Shown here piece by piece: positions 17,556 to 26,383 of a DNA stretch of 46,659 nucleotides. Source of the DNA: Bacteroidota bacterium (GTDB lineage: Bacteria; Bacteroidota; Ignavibacteria; Kryptoniales; JAKASW01). The position numbers and the translations under genes were made by a program. The stretch is taken from the NCBI GenBank assembly GCA_021811615.1, contig JAJZNW010000074.1, positions 1-46,659 of the forward strand, given 5' to 3'. Under the pieces are notes generated by a model. The model made no database searches. It had not been told where the DNA came from and saw only the letters and a program-made list of their open reading frames with translations. Each line of letters begins with the position of its first letter. Position 1 is the stretch's first letter.

Positions 17556-18344
17556 ATGGCAAATTCATACGTGGAAGAGACATTCGGACTCAAAGGTAAA
17601 GTCGCGGCAGTAATCGGCGGATCGGGAGTGCTGGGCGGAAGCGTTGCAGAGTCGCTGTCCAAAGCCGGAGCGAAGGTCGCGATAATATACAATCATGGCA
17701 AAGAAGCCGCGGACCAGCGTGTGAAGGCGATCCAATCTGCCGGCGGCGAGGCGCTGGCTGTCCAGGCGGACGGTCGGGTGAAGGCCGAGCTCGAGAAGGC
17801 GAAGGATGCGATTGTCGCGAAGTGGAAACAGGTGGACATACTCGTAAACGCGCCCGGTGTAAATTCTACCACACCTGTGCTCGATATTCAGGAGGAAGAA
17901 TGGGAGAAGATTATCAGTGTCAACCTGAAGGGAATGTTCCTCGCATGCCAGGTGTTCGGAAAGCACATGATCGATTCGAAGGTGAATGGGAGTATCATAA
18001 ATTTTTCTTCAGTCTCTTCGGAGATACCGCTCTCGAAAGTGTTCACATATGCAATCTCGAAGGCCGGTGTCAATAACATGACCCGTTTCCTGGCGCGCGA
18101 GTGGGCCCCATACGGAATCCGTGTCAATGCTGTCATGCCTGGGTTCTTCCCGGCTGAACAGAACAGGAAGATACTTACCGAGGAGAGACGAAAATCGATA
18201 TTCGGCCATACACCGATGGCGAGATACGGAGAAGCCGAGGAGCTGAACGGCGCCTTCATCTGGTTAGCGTCGAACAAAGCTTCTTCGTTCGTGACCGGGA
18301 CTATTATCCCGGTTGACGGCGGTTTCACTGCAATGACGATATGA
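17556..18344 (+). CDS. SDR oxidoreductase, probable D-mannonate oxidoreductase (UxuB-like)
   Basis: A 262-residue short-chain dehydrogenase: cofactor motif GGSGVLGGS near residue 21, NAPG near 95, catalytic YAISK near 165, and VDGGF at the end. The start FGLKGKVAAVIGGSGVLGG and the APYGIRVNAVMPGFFPAEQNR segment match the SDR-type fructuronate/mannonate oxidoreductases of Bacteroidota and Thermotogae, from memory of the family. It would feed hexuronates to KDG, the same product as kduI/kduD. The ATG at 17556 is preferred because GGAGTGAG lies just upstream and the residue pattern begins there. Confidence 0.75.
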   Translation: MANSYVEETFGLKGKVAAVIGGSGVLGGSVAESLSKAGAKVAIIYNHGKEAADQRVKAIQSAGGEALAVQADGRVKAELEKAKDAIVAKWKQVDILVNAPGVNSTTPVLDIQEEEWEKIISVNLKGMFLACQVFGKHMIDSKVNGSIINFSSVSSEIPLSKVFTYAISKAGVNNMTRFLAREWAPYGIRVNAVMPGFFPAEQNRKILTEERRKSIFGHTPMARYGEAEELNGAFIWLASNKASSFVTGTIIPVDGGFTAMTI

Positions 18345-18376
18345 TAATTCCCATTTGAAATTAATCGAGACAGCTG

Positions 18377-19528
18377 ATGAAGATAGTAGTAGACCAGAAA
18401 ATCCCATTTGTCGAAGTGGCGTTCGGCGAGTTCGGGGAGATTGCAAAGTACGACAGCCGGGCGATCGATAGCACTGCGTTGAAGGATGCCGATGCGTTGC
18501 TCGTCAGGTCTGAAACCAAGGTAAACGAAAAACTCATTGCCGGCAGCAGCGTGAAATTTGTAGGTACCGCGACGATAGGAACTGACCATATCGATATCGA
18601 CTACCTTAACAGCCGTGGGGTCGCCTTCGCGAGCGCACCGGGATGCAACTCGAACGCGGTCGTACAATACGTGTTCTCGGCGCTTTTCACTTTGGCAGAA
18701 AAGGGCGGCTTCACCTTGAGGGGGAAAACGCTCGGCGTCGTCGGAGTCGGCAACATAGGGGGTAAGATCGTGAGAGTAGGACACAAACTCGGGATGAACG
18801 TGCTTCAAAACGATCCGCCGCTCGCAAGGGCAACCGGCGATTCGCGCTTCCTTCCTCTCGACGACCTCATGGGTGCCGATTTCATCACGATTCATGTCCC
18901 TTATACAAAGTCCGGGCCCGATGCGACCCACCATCTCTTCGATGCCGGAAGACTCTCCAGGATGAAGCGTGGATCCACAGTGATCAATTCTTCGCGCGGC
19001 CCGGTCGTCGACAACCAGGCGCTTAAGTCCGCGCTGTCAGCCGGAGCACCGGGTTTGGCAGTACTTGATGTCTGGGAGAATGAGCCGGCGATCGATATCG
19101 ATCTCCTGGCGAAGTGCGCAATCGGGACACAACACATTGCCGGCTATTCCATCGACGGCAAGGTGAACGCTACGAGGATGATCTACGAGGCGTTCTGCAG
19201 TCATTTCGGGTTTGAGCAGACCTGGGATGCTGGTAAGGTAATAGCTCCTCCAAGTGATCCAGTGCTTGAAATCGATCCGCGCTATTCCAGTCCCGAAGAG
19301 GCCATATCCGGGCTGGTCCGAAGCTGCTACGATATCATGCAGGACGATGCCGCATTGAGGAAGATTGCCGAGTTGAGACCAGATGAACGCGGTTCGTACT
19401 TCAAAAGGCTTAGAGGCAACTATGTCTTCAGATATGAGTTTTCGAATATGACCGTCGTTCTGAAACGCGAGGACAAATCTCTTAGCGAGGCTCTCGAAGC
19501 GTTCAAGTTCAAGACGGCAGGCTCGTAG
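18377..19528 (+). CDS. pdxB: Erythronate-4-phosphate dehydrogenase
   Basis: A 383-residue D-2-hydroxyacid dehydrogenase. NAD motif GVVGVGNIGGKI lies near residue 120. The catalytic Arg is in NSSRGPVVDN near 205, Glu in WENEP near 235, and His in TQHIAGYS near 255. The C-terminal about 100 residues match the PdxB dimerisation domain, giving a length close to E. coli PdxB (378) and longer than SerA-like or glyoxylate reductases. It oxidises 4-phosphoerythronate in DXP-dependent pyridoxal phosphate synthesis. It follows the hexuronate genes by 32 bp and may simply be co-transcribed. Confidence 0.88.
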   Translation: MKIVVDQKIPFVEVAFGEFGEIAKYDSRAIDSTALKDADALLVRSETKVNEKLIAGSSVKFVGTATIGTDHIDIDYLNSRGVAFASAPGCNSNAVVQYVFSALFTLAEKGGFTLRGKTLGVVGVGNIGGKIVRVGHKLGMNVLQNDPPLARATGDSRFLPLDDLMGADFITIHVPYTKSGPDATHHLFDAGRLSRMKRGSTVINSSRGPVVDNQALKSALSAGAPGLAVLDVWENEPAIDIDLLAKCAIGTQHIAGYSIDGKVNATRMIYEAFCSHFGFEQTWDAGKVIAPPSDPVLEIDPRYSSPEEAISGLVRSCYDIMQDDAALRKIAELRPDERGSYFKRLRGNYVFRYEFSNMTVVLKREDKSLSEALEAFKFKTAGS

Positions 19529-19591
19529 AAATCGCGAGACATCTGCCCCCGCGTCACCTCTTGCCATTCGGGTACTGACGCGGTGCCTTGA

Positions 19592-19613
19592 TTAAACTGC
19601 CGGGAGAGTTTAA
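19592..19613. promoter_or_regulatory. Inverted repeat TTAAACT-N8-AGTTTAA
   Basis: A perfect 7-bp inverted repeat with an 8-base spacer, 78 bp before the following gene. It has the shape of a regulator-binding site. A second, GC-rich hairpin, CCGCGTCA (19549-19556) with TGACGCGG (19576-19583), lies just after pdxB without a T tract. Confidence 0.35.
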
Positions 19614-19691
19614 AGGTCATATAGATTGGTTAATCACATTGTCATTTGTGTACGACTGATATTCTTTTCGATGAGAGGATGGATTGAAAAG

Positions 19692-20273
19692 ATGAAAAGG
19701 ACACTTTTCCGCAGCTTGCAGATCGCCTCTGTTGTCGTGACGGTCGCAGTTATTTTTTCTGTTCTTCCAAACAATGCATTTGCCCAGAGAGTAAGAACTG
19801 CACCCGGGAGATTTGCGCCTCCTCCTGTGATGAACTTACCGGGTAACCGCATGAGGGTGATGATCGGAAACATGCCGTATTTTTTCCACGATGGTCGTTT
19901 TTACAGACCGTGGAGGGGAAGATACTACTTGTATCGCCCACCTTTCGGCGCGAGGCTTAGGTTCATGCCGTACGGGCTTTGGCGCTTCTGGATCGGGCCG
20001 ACCTTGTATTTCTACGGAGGAGGAGTCTATTATCAGTACCTCCCCGGCGAAAACGCCTACGTCGTTGTTCCTAAACCACAGCAGGCGCCGCCCACACCCA
20101 GCAGCGATGAGGATATCCTCTACATGACTGATGGGAAGACGATCTCCGGCGTTTTCATGGGCGCGACGGCGGACAGCATCCGGATGCAGGTCAAAGACTC
20201 GCTGCAGACCGTACCAATCACGGAAGTCAAGTCCATTGACTTCGCCCCTTCGTCGTTCAAAGAAAAAAAGTAG
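19692..20273 (+). CDS. Secreted Tyr/Arg/Pro-rich envelope protein, unknown function
   Basis: About 193 residues. A signal peptide (SLQIASVVVTVAVIFSV, cleavage after AFA near residue 33) precedes a region rich in Arg, Tyr, Phe and Pro (RPWRGRYYLYRPPFGARLRF) of the kind seen in DUF6515-like secreted proteins. It is followed by a C-terminal segment resembling short SH3-like/LSm-like modules (DGKTISGVFMGATADSIRMQ, ITEVKSIDF). I do not recognise a function. ATG 19692 is preferred because it starts the signal peptide; an in-frame ATG at 19671 is possible. Confidence 0.6.
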   Translation: MKRTLFRSLQIASVVVTVAVIFSVLPNNAFAQRVRTAPGRFAPPPVMNLPGNRMRVMIGNMPYFFHDGRFYRPWRGRYYLYRPPFGARLRFMPYGLWRFWIGPTLYFYGGGVYYQYLPGENAYVVVPKPQQAPPTPSSDEDILYMTDGKTISGVFMGATADSIRMQVKDSLQTVPITEVKSIDFAPSSFKEKK

Positions 20274-20500
20274 CCCGAACGAAAATCCACCGGCCCCCGA
20301 TCTACCTGATCCCGGGCCTCCTTTCCTAACATGAGTCGACGGGGAGGGAGCTGCCGGCTAGCTCACATCCGAATTATCGGTCAAGTCCACGGCTTGTGCA
20401 GAGAACGGATGTGCCATACGGAACTTATGCGAGTGTGTATCGTAAAGTCTGGAAAATTTTGGATACGAGGATTTGAAAAACAATTCCAGAGGTCTCTGAC

Positions 20501-20701
20501 ATGCTTTACATACTCGCCTTTTTCCTCCCGCCGCTCGCCGTCTTACTTAGCGGCAAGCCGATCCAGGCGCTGATCAATTTTTTCCTGTGTTTCCTTTTCT
20601 GGATTCCGGCCGTCATACATGCTGTCCTGGTCGTGCGGGATCATTACGATGACAAACGGACGCGCAGGATAATCAAGGCGATAAAATCTGCCAATGCGTG
20701 A
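20501..20701 (+). CDS. YqaE/Pmp3-family small membrane protein
   Basis: A 66-residue protein with two membrane helices: LAFFLPPLAVLLSGKP near the N-terminus and a second centred on FFLCFLFWIPAVIHAV. The FLPPLAVLLSG and WIPAVIHA stretches are the signature of the Pmp3/YqaE (UPF0057) family of inner-membrane stress proteins linked to membrane potential and osmotic tolerance. AGAGGT lies 9 bases before the ATG. The charged C-terminal tail is longer than in minimal Pmp3. The 227 bp before it hold no recognisable gene. Confidence 0.9.
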   Translation: MLYILAFFLPPLAVLLSGKPIQALINFFLCFLFWIPAVIHAVLVVRDHYDDKRTRRIIKAIKSANA

Positions 20702-20941
20702 TGCGAGACTTCTTCCGGGCTCGTGTTGCCGGCGCCATCAGCTGACAGAGTTCGCAGGAAAGAGATCAACGGTTATGTCATGGCATGAAATCAGGACTGT
20801 CCGGCTGATCCGAGCTTTTGTCGGAGTATGTCGGATGGATCGGCCTTTCGCGGGGAACAAATCGTGACAGGCCCACTTCCTAAGTCACGAAGGTTTATCT
20901 GTGGAGACGGGGAGGGGGCCGAATAATTGCCGAAGGCTCTC

Positions 20942-20970
20942 TTGACATGTGTTTCTGATTCAGTTATATT
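20942..20970 (+). promoter_or_regulatory. Strong sigma-70-type promoter of the RND efflux operon
   Basis: TTGACA (20942-20947), 17-base spacer, TATATT (20965-20970). It is one mismatch from the E. coli consensus and lies about 113 bp before the TetR start. The rest of the 382-bp intergenic region upstream (20702-20941) shows no gene. Confidence 0.8.
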
Positions 20971-20998
20971 GGAAACGATTTCCGTTTAACTCGTTTCC
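20971..20998. promoter_or_regulatory. Operator 1: GGAAACG-N14-CGTTTCC
   Basis: A perfect 7-bp inverted repeat (20971-20977 and 20992-20998), starting directly after the -10 box and covering the transcription start. It also contains the shorter palindrome GGAAACGATTTCC (20971-20983). It is probably bound by the TetR protein encoded next. Confidence 0.7.
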
Positions 20999-21022
20999 GG
21001 TTGATGAGGTACTCGAAAGTTC

Positions 21023-21044
21023 GCAGTCTTTGACTGCTTTTTTT
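21023..21044 (+). terminator. Rho-independent terminator or attenuator in the TetR leader
   Basis: GCAGTC (21023-21028), loop TTT, GACTGC (21032-21037), then seven T. It lies downstream of the strong promoter and upstream of the TetR gene. It would cut transcripts to about 65-70 nt unless read through. Confidence 0.6.
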
Positions 21045-21054
21045 AGGACGTAAT

Positions 21055-21081
21055 GGAAACGCTCGATACGGGAATCGTTTC
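21055..21081. promoter_or_regulatory. Operator 2: GGAAACG-N14-CGTTTC
   Basis: A second copy of the operator with the same 14-base spacer (21055-21061 and 21076-21081), ending 2 bases before the TetR start codon. The matching arms and identical spacing to 20971-20998 make chance unlikely. It leaves little room for a ribosome-binding site, which may explain why none is visible. Confidence 0.65.
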
Positions 21082-21083
21082 TG

Positions 21084-21725
21084 ATGAAAAAGGAAAATGA
21101 TATGACAGAGACTGAGACCAAAAGCAACATACTCTCCGCGGCGGAAGAGATGTTTCTGCAGCATGGCTTCTCCAAAGTGACAATGGAGGAGATAGCCGCG
21201 GCTTTGGGCATCAGCAAAAAGACGCTGTACAAATACTTTCCCAACAAGAAGGAGCTCCTCCGCGAGCTGCTCACGGCGAGACAGTGCGAATTCATGGATC
21301 ACGTGGAGGAGATATGGAAGCGCGACGATCTCGATTTTGTCGGCAAGTTCAGGACTACTCTCGACTTTGTCGGTGCACGGTCTTCCAGGATGAACAGACT
21401 TCAGGATGTCCAGAAGATCGCTCCCGATATCTGGAGAGAAATCCACGACTTCAAGAAGGGGAAGATATTCGACAAGGTGAGAAGATTGTTCGAGGCTGGA
21501 TTCGAAGCCGGGGCCTTCAGGAGCGACATCGACCGGGACATTGTGATACTGGTCTACACTAACGCAGTGGAGTCGATTGTCAATCCGGAATCGTTGTCGG
21601 AACTTCCGTGTACGGCGGGTCAGGCATTCGAAGCGATTTCAAAAATAATCTTCGAGGGGATTCTCACCGAAGAGGGAAGATCGAAGTACATATTTCATAA
21701 GGCGGTCGCTTCTACGGTCCATTGA
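21084..21725 (+). CDS. TetR-family repressor of the RND efflux operon
   Basis: A 213-residue regulator with a classic N-terminal helix-turn-helix (VTMEEIAAALGISKKTLYKY, about residues 33-52) and a TetR C-terminal domain. A second in-frame ATG at 21102 (residue 7) is possible. The gene lies 54 bp before the efflux adaptor gene and downstream of two matching inverted repeats, which points to autorepression of the operon. Confidence 0.92.
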   Translation: MKKENDMTETETKSNILSAAEEMFLQHGFSKVTMEEIAAALGISKKTLYKYFPNKKELLRELLTARQCEFMDHVEEIWKRDDLDFVGKFRTTLDFVGARSSRMNRLQDVQKIAPDIWREIHDFKKGKIFDKVRRLFEAGFEAGAFRSDIDRDIVILVYTNAVESIVNPESLSELPCTAGQAFEAISKIIFEGILTEEGRSKYIFHKAVASTVH

Positions 21726-21779
21726 CCGCCCTCTCGATTACAAAATGTAGCAAAGGAAGCACAAAGGCAGAGGCAATAT

Positions 21780-22829
21780 ATGAAGAAGCTGAAGGTCATT
21801 GCAGTGGTCGTCGTGGTATTCTCCCTAATCGTTGCGGTCCTGATTCGCAACCGGGCCCAGATACAGGCAGAGACCAGGAATCTCCACGTCGATTCATATT
21901 CGGTAACGATCGCTCCAGTCGAAAAAGAGAACGTGGTTCATAGCCTGGATCTTGTCGGGACGATAAATGCGAACAACGATGTCCGAATAATCTCACAGAC
22001 CTCGGGGAAAGTCACCGATGTATTATGCAGGGTGGGCGACTACGAGACTGCAAAGTCGGTACTCATTCATGTCGACGACAGGCTGCAGGAAGCGGCTCTA
22101 AAGCTTGCGCAGGTCAGTCTGGAAAAGGCCACGAAGGACTACTCAAGGTACAGGCAGCTTTACAAGGAAAATTCTATCACCGATTCGCAGCTCGAGGATG
22201 CGCAGCTTGCATACGAATCTGCCAAGGATAGGTTCGTCATAGCGAGACGCCAGTATGACGACACCAGGATCAATACCCCCATCTCGGGCTTCGTGACTTC
22301 CAGGGCCGTGAACGTCGGGGACTACGTCACGCCAGGGATGGTCGTTGCTGAAGTCGTCGACATTTCTAAACTCAAAGTCACCGTTAGCGTCAACGAACGT
22401 GACGTGATGGATTTCAGGCCGGGCGACAGAGTGAAGATCGCCACTGACGTTTATCCGGGAGTCGATTTCACCGGGTTCATCAAGACGATAAGTTCCAAAG
22501 CCGACGCCGACCACACGTATCCGGTCGAGATCGAGTTCGCGAACAGCAGGCAACATCCACTGAAGGCAGGCATGTTTGCCAATGTTTTCCTGACTGCCCG
22601 CGCCGCCTCCGAATCGCTTATGATGCCCAGGCAGGCACTCGTGGGGAGTGTCGAGGATCCGGAAGTGTTTGTAGTGAAAGACGGCGTTGCGAGGATCAGG
22701 AAGATAGTGGTCGGTGCGGGATACAACAACTCTCTCCAGGTACTTTCCGGGTTGAATGCAGGGGAGACTGTCGTGACGACTGGCCAGGATAACCTCGAAG
22801 ACGGATACAAGGTGAACATAGTCGACTAA
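21780..22829 (+). CDS. RND efflux periplasmic adaptor (HlyD/MFP family)
   Basis: A 349-residue membrane-fusion protein. An N-terminal membrane anchor (VIAVVVVVFSLIVAVLI) is followed by a split lipoyl/barrel-sandwich domain (SQTSGKVTDVLCRVGDY near residue 74 and INTPISGFVTSRAVNVGDYV near 164). Between them is a short alpha-hairpin (near 105-155), then a beta-barrel and membrane-proximal domain (LMMPRQALVGS). It bridges the inner-membrane pump encoded 104 bp downstream to an outer-membrane channel. No TolC-like gene is in the window, so the channel must be encoded elsewhere. Confidence 0.93.
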   Translation: MKKLKVIAVVVVVFSLIVAVLIRNRAQIQAETRNLHVDSYSVTIAPVEKENVVHSLDLVGTINANNDVRIISQTSGKVTDVLCRVGDYETAKSVLIHVDDRLQEAALKLAQVSLEKATKDYSRYRQLYKENSITDSQLEDAQLAYESAKDRFVIARRQYDDTRINTPISGFVTSRAVNVGDYVTPGMVVAEVVDISKLKVTVSVNERDVMDFRPGDRVKIATDVYPGVDFTGFIKTISSKADADHTYPVEIEFANSRQHPLKAGMFANVFLTARAASESLMMPRQALVGSVEDPEVFVVKDGVARIRKIVVGAGYNNSLQVLSGLNAGETVVTTGQDNLEDGYKVNIVD

Positions 22830-22933
22830 TCCTTCCTCCAGATTGGGTGAGGGCGATCTCCCTGTAATGCAGGAATAGATTCGCGTTTCGATGGGCAGAT
22901 AAGAATGCAGGAAATTGAAAAGGACCATTTAAG

Positions 22934-25900
22934 ATGACGATTACAGAGCTGGCAATTAAGAGGCCATCGCTTGTCGTGGTAGTGTTCGGGGCGCTGACGC
23001 TGCTCGGTATTTACTCCCTTGTGAACCTGAAGTATGAACTCATTCCGAAGATCACGCCGCCGGTGCTTTCGGTGACGACCGTATATCCAGGTGCGTCGCC
23101 CAACGAGGTCGAGAGTTCCGTTACCAAGCCCATTGAGGATGCGCTTTCGTCCCTTGACCAGGTTTACAGCATGACCTCGACGTCGAATGAGGGTGTTTCG
23201 CTGGTCATGGTTCAATTCGACCAATCGGCAGACATAAACACAAAGCTCCAGGATGCCCAGGAAAAAATCGACCAGATCACCGGTACTTTTCCCACCGGCG
23301 TGAAGACACCTTCTGTCTCCAAACTCGATCTGGAAGCGATCCCGGTCCTCAGGCTCGGGGTTACAAGCAATCTTCCCCCGACGCAATTTTATCAGTTCGT
23401 TCTGGACAAGATTCAGCCCCGGCTCTCGGAGATTTCGGGCGTCGGCCTCGTTACGCTGGTCGGCGGACTGCAAAGGGAGATCAGGGTAAACCTTCACGAG
23501 TCGAAGCTCAAGGCTTACGGAATATCGGTGCTTCAGGTGCTGAACGCAGTTCAAACCTCGAACATCGATTATCCCACCGGGAAGCTCGAGAATAACAGTC
23601 ACCAGCTTATCGTAAGAATGGCCGGTAAATTCAAGACGGTCAATGCAATCCGCAATCTTATACTGAAACGCTCACCGGATGGCGGCGAGGTCCGGCTTTC
23701 GGATGTTGCAGATGTGGAGGACGGACACAAGTCCTATCAAACGATCACACGTATAAACGGGGTCACGTCTCTCGGTATTCTCGTGGAGAAGCAGACTGAC
23801 GCAAATACAGTCAATGTGAGCAAAAGAGTGCGCGCCGAGCTGAAAAAGATCGAGCACGATTACAGAGCGGAAAACGTGAAATTTGTCGTCGCGGAAGACG
23901 GTTCCACTTTTACCACTCAGGCCGTCAACGGTGTCGAGTTCGATCTGCTCCTCGCGGTCATTCTAGTCGCGGTCATAATGCTCCTCTTTCTTCACAGCAT
24001 CCGCAACTCATTCATCGTCATGCTTGCCATACCCGCATCTATTCTCTCGACTTTCATCGTGATGTATGCGCTCGGGTTCAGTCTGAACCTGATGACCTTG
24101 CTGGGGCTTTCGTTGGTTGTGGGAATACTCGTGGACGACTCGATTGTCGTCATAGAGAACATACACCATCATTTGGAGATGCACGAGAAGCCGAGGGATG
24201 CCGCTTTGAACGGAAGAAACGAGATCGGGTTTGCGGCACTTTCAATCACGATGGTGGATGTAGTCATATACGTACCGCTGGCACTGACAGGCGGGCTCAT
24301 CGGAAACATAGTCAGGGAGTTCGCGCTGGTGGTCGTCATTTCCACTCTGATGAGCCTTTTCGTATCGTTCACGGTTACTCCTCTGCTCGCTTCGAGAATC
24401 AGCAGGCTCGAGAAAATGACGGACGGTACGCTCATCGGCAAGTTCGCAATCGGATTTGAGAAGTATTTCAGGAAGATGGTTGCCGAGTACGTCTCGCTCC
24501 TGAAATGGAGTCTAAACAACAGGTGGAAGGTGATCGCGATTTCGGCGGCGTTGTTTTTCGCCGCACTTTCGCTTGCCCCGCTTGGTTTCATAGGCGCCGA
24601 ATTTATCCCGCAAACGGACATGGGGCAGTTCGCAGTCACACTCGACATGCCGCCGAACTATACTGTCAGGCACACGAATCTCGTGACTGAAAAAGTCGAA
24701 AGGTACGTCAATAGCCTGCCTGAAGTGAAAGAAGACTTTGTGCAGGTGGGAGTCTCTAACGAAGGTTTTATCGGACAATCTTCAAATCACAGTTCAGAAC
24801 TCGACATACAGCTTGTTTCGAAGAACAAGAGAAAATTGTCGACCGACCAGATAGGTCAGCAGATAAAGAAATTTGCGCTTCAAATACCCGGGGTACGGGC
24901 GCGTGTCGACCCGATAGGGCTGTTCGGTATGGCGAATCAGGCGCCGATCCAGTTGATCGTCAGCGGGCCGAGCCGGTCGGATGTTCTGAAGTCCGCACAG
25001 GTACTCGAAGACGTTGTAAAGAAAATCCCCGGCACCGCAGACGTCCGTCTCTCGACCGACACCGGAAGTCCGGAAATGCGTGTCGATATCGACCGCCAGA
25101 AGCTTGCCGCATACGGACTCTCGATGGCAAATGTCGGCGCTGCACTTCAGGTTGCAATGCAGGGTAACGATGATGCGAAATTCAGGCAGGGAGGAGACGA
25201 CTTTGACATACTCGTTACATTGGACAAGTTTGACAAATCCAATATCTCTGACCTGAAGCACATGACCTTCGTAAACGATAAAGGCAGGCAGATTCAGCTT
25301 CAACAATTCGCTAATGTATACCAGTCCACCGCTCCTTCGGTTCTCCAAAGGTTCGACCGCATAGACGCGGTCACGCTCTATTCGCAGGTCATAGGCCGTC
25401 CGGTGGGTACCGTAGGTCAGGATATAAAGAATTCGATGGCGAAGAAGGAGCTGCCGCCCGGTGTCAGCATTACATATTGGGGAGACCTTAAGAATCAGGC
25501 GGATGCCTTCAGCAGCCTCGGCTTAGCACTCGCGGCTGCGATCATCTTCGTCTACCTCGTCCTTATTGCGCTCTACGATTCATACGGCGAACCGTTCATT
25601 ATTCTGTTCTCTATCCCCGTCGCCATGGTAGGCGCCTTCCTTGCGCTTGCCCTCACGATGAATTCACTAAACATATTCTCTATACTCGGTATAATCATGC
25701 TCATAGGTCTCGTCGGGAAGAACGCCATCCTCCTTGTCGACAGGGCCAACCAGAAGAAGAGGGAGGAAGGACTCTCGACGTTCGATGCACTCGTCGAAGC
25801 CGGCGAGAGCAGGATCAGGCCGATAATGATGACTACCACTGCGATGGTCATCGGAATGCTCCCACTGGCATTTTCGACGGATGCCGGCTCCGAATGGAAA

Positions 25901-26077
25901 TCCGGACTGGCCTGGGCCATCATTGGTGGTCTTCTCAGCTCGATGTTCCTGACGCTCGTACTCGTGCCGGTTGTTTATGAGCTCTTCGAAAAAGTCCAGT
26001 TAAGAGTCAAATCCTTCCTTGCGCGCAGAGCTCGGGAAGAACAAACGGGACTCGGAGAGGAGATCCTCGGTAAATAG
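22934..26077 (+). CDS. RND multidrug efflux pump, AcrB/HAE1 family
   Basis: A 1047-residue, full-length inner-membrane pump with twelve predicted helices and two large periplasmic loops. It starts with the family pattern MTITELAIKRPSLVVVVFG. The proton-relay residues are present: two aspartates in GILVDDSIVVIENI (near residue 405) and the lysine in LIGLVGKNAILLVDRAN (near 925). The substrate is unknown; the TetR control and adaptor support export of toxic hydrophobic compounds. The C-terminus is a short cytoplasmic charged tail. Confidence 0.95.
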   Translation: MTITELAIKRPSLVVVVFGALTLLGIYSLVNLKYELIPKITPPVLSVTTVYPGASPNEVESSVTKPIEDALSSLDQVYSMTSTSNEGVSLVMVQFDQSADINTKLQDAQEKIDQITGTFPTGVKTPSVSKLDLEAIPVLRLGVTSNLPPTQFYQFVLDKIQPRLSEISGVGLVTLVGGLQREIRVNLHESKLKAYGISVLQVLNAVQTSNIDYPTGKLENNSHQLIVRMAGKFKTVNAIRNLILKRSPDGGEVRLSDVADVEDGHKSYQTITRINGVTSLGILVEKQTDANTVNVSKRVRAELKKIEHDYRAENVKFVVAEDGSTFTTQAVNGVEFDLLLAVILVAVIMLLFLHSIRNSFIVMLAIPASILSTFIVMYALGFSLNLMTLLGLSLVVGILVDDSIVVIENIHHHLEMHEKPRDAALNGRNEIGFAALSITMVDVVIYVPLALTGGLIGNIVREFALVVVISTLMSLFVSFTVTPLLASRISRLEKMTDGTLIGKFAIGFEKYFRKMVAEYVSLLKWSLNNRWKVIAISAALFFAALSLAPLGFIGAEFIPQTDMGQFAVTLDMPPNYTVRHTNLVTEKVERYVNSLPEVKEDFVQVGVSNEGFIGQSSNHSSELDIQLVSKNKRKLSTDQIGQQIKKFALQIPGVRARVDPIGLFGMANQAPIQLIVSGPSRSDVLKSAQVLEDVVKKIPGTADVRLSTDTGSPEMRVDIDRQKLAAYGLSMANVGAALQVAMQGNDDAKFRQGGDDFDILVTLDKFDKSNISDLKHMTFVNDKGRQIQLQQFANVYQSTAPSVLQRFDRIDAVTLYSQVIGRPVGTVGQDIKNSMAKKELPPGVSITYWGDLKNQADAFSSLGLALAAAIIFVYLVLIALYDSYGEPFIILFSIPVAMVGAFLALALTMNSLNIFSILGIIMLIGLVGKNAILLVDRANQKKREEGLSTFDALVEAGESRIRPIMMTTTAMVIGMLPLAFSTDAGSEWKSGLAWAIIGGLLSSMFLTLVLVPVVYELFEKVQLRVKSFLARRAREEQTGLGEEILGK

Positions 26078-26383
26078 GAAGGCCGGGATTTCCTCCGAGG
26101 ATGCATTGAACTGGAACGCCTCCGTTGGTATGATCAATACGATAGGGAAAGTCCGGCGGAATAGAAGTTCATCTCGCTCCCGACAGATTCATCATTACGA
26201 GGGAGATACTTAGCTGAAAAGTCCGCGTTGTTCTGAGCCAGCTTCTAATTCCGGCCCCGGGGCTGCAGCGTGACCACGTTCAGTAGTTTCAGCCCTGATC
26301 GGGCAGCAACCGGCTGGACTTTCCCGAACGCCATTCCGGCCTGGCGAACTGCTGGTCGTATAACTATGGATTCTAATTTCTAA
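26078..26383. other. 306-bp intergenic region before the TonB receptor gene
   Basis: No gene is seen. The part from about 26290 to 26360 contains nested complementary stretches (CAGCA with TGCTG, ACCGG with CCGGC) that could fold in RNA. It does not match the conserved cores of cobalamin, TPP or SAM riboswitches that I know, so it is left unassigned. Confidence 0.4.

Noticed and set aside
17888..18934. 348-codon minus-strand frame
   Set aside because: It lies antisense to the UxuB-like SDR and pdxB, both with complete motifs, and has no recognisable domain of its own.
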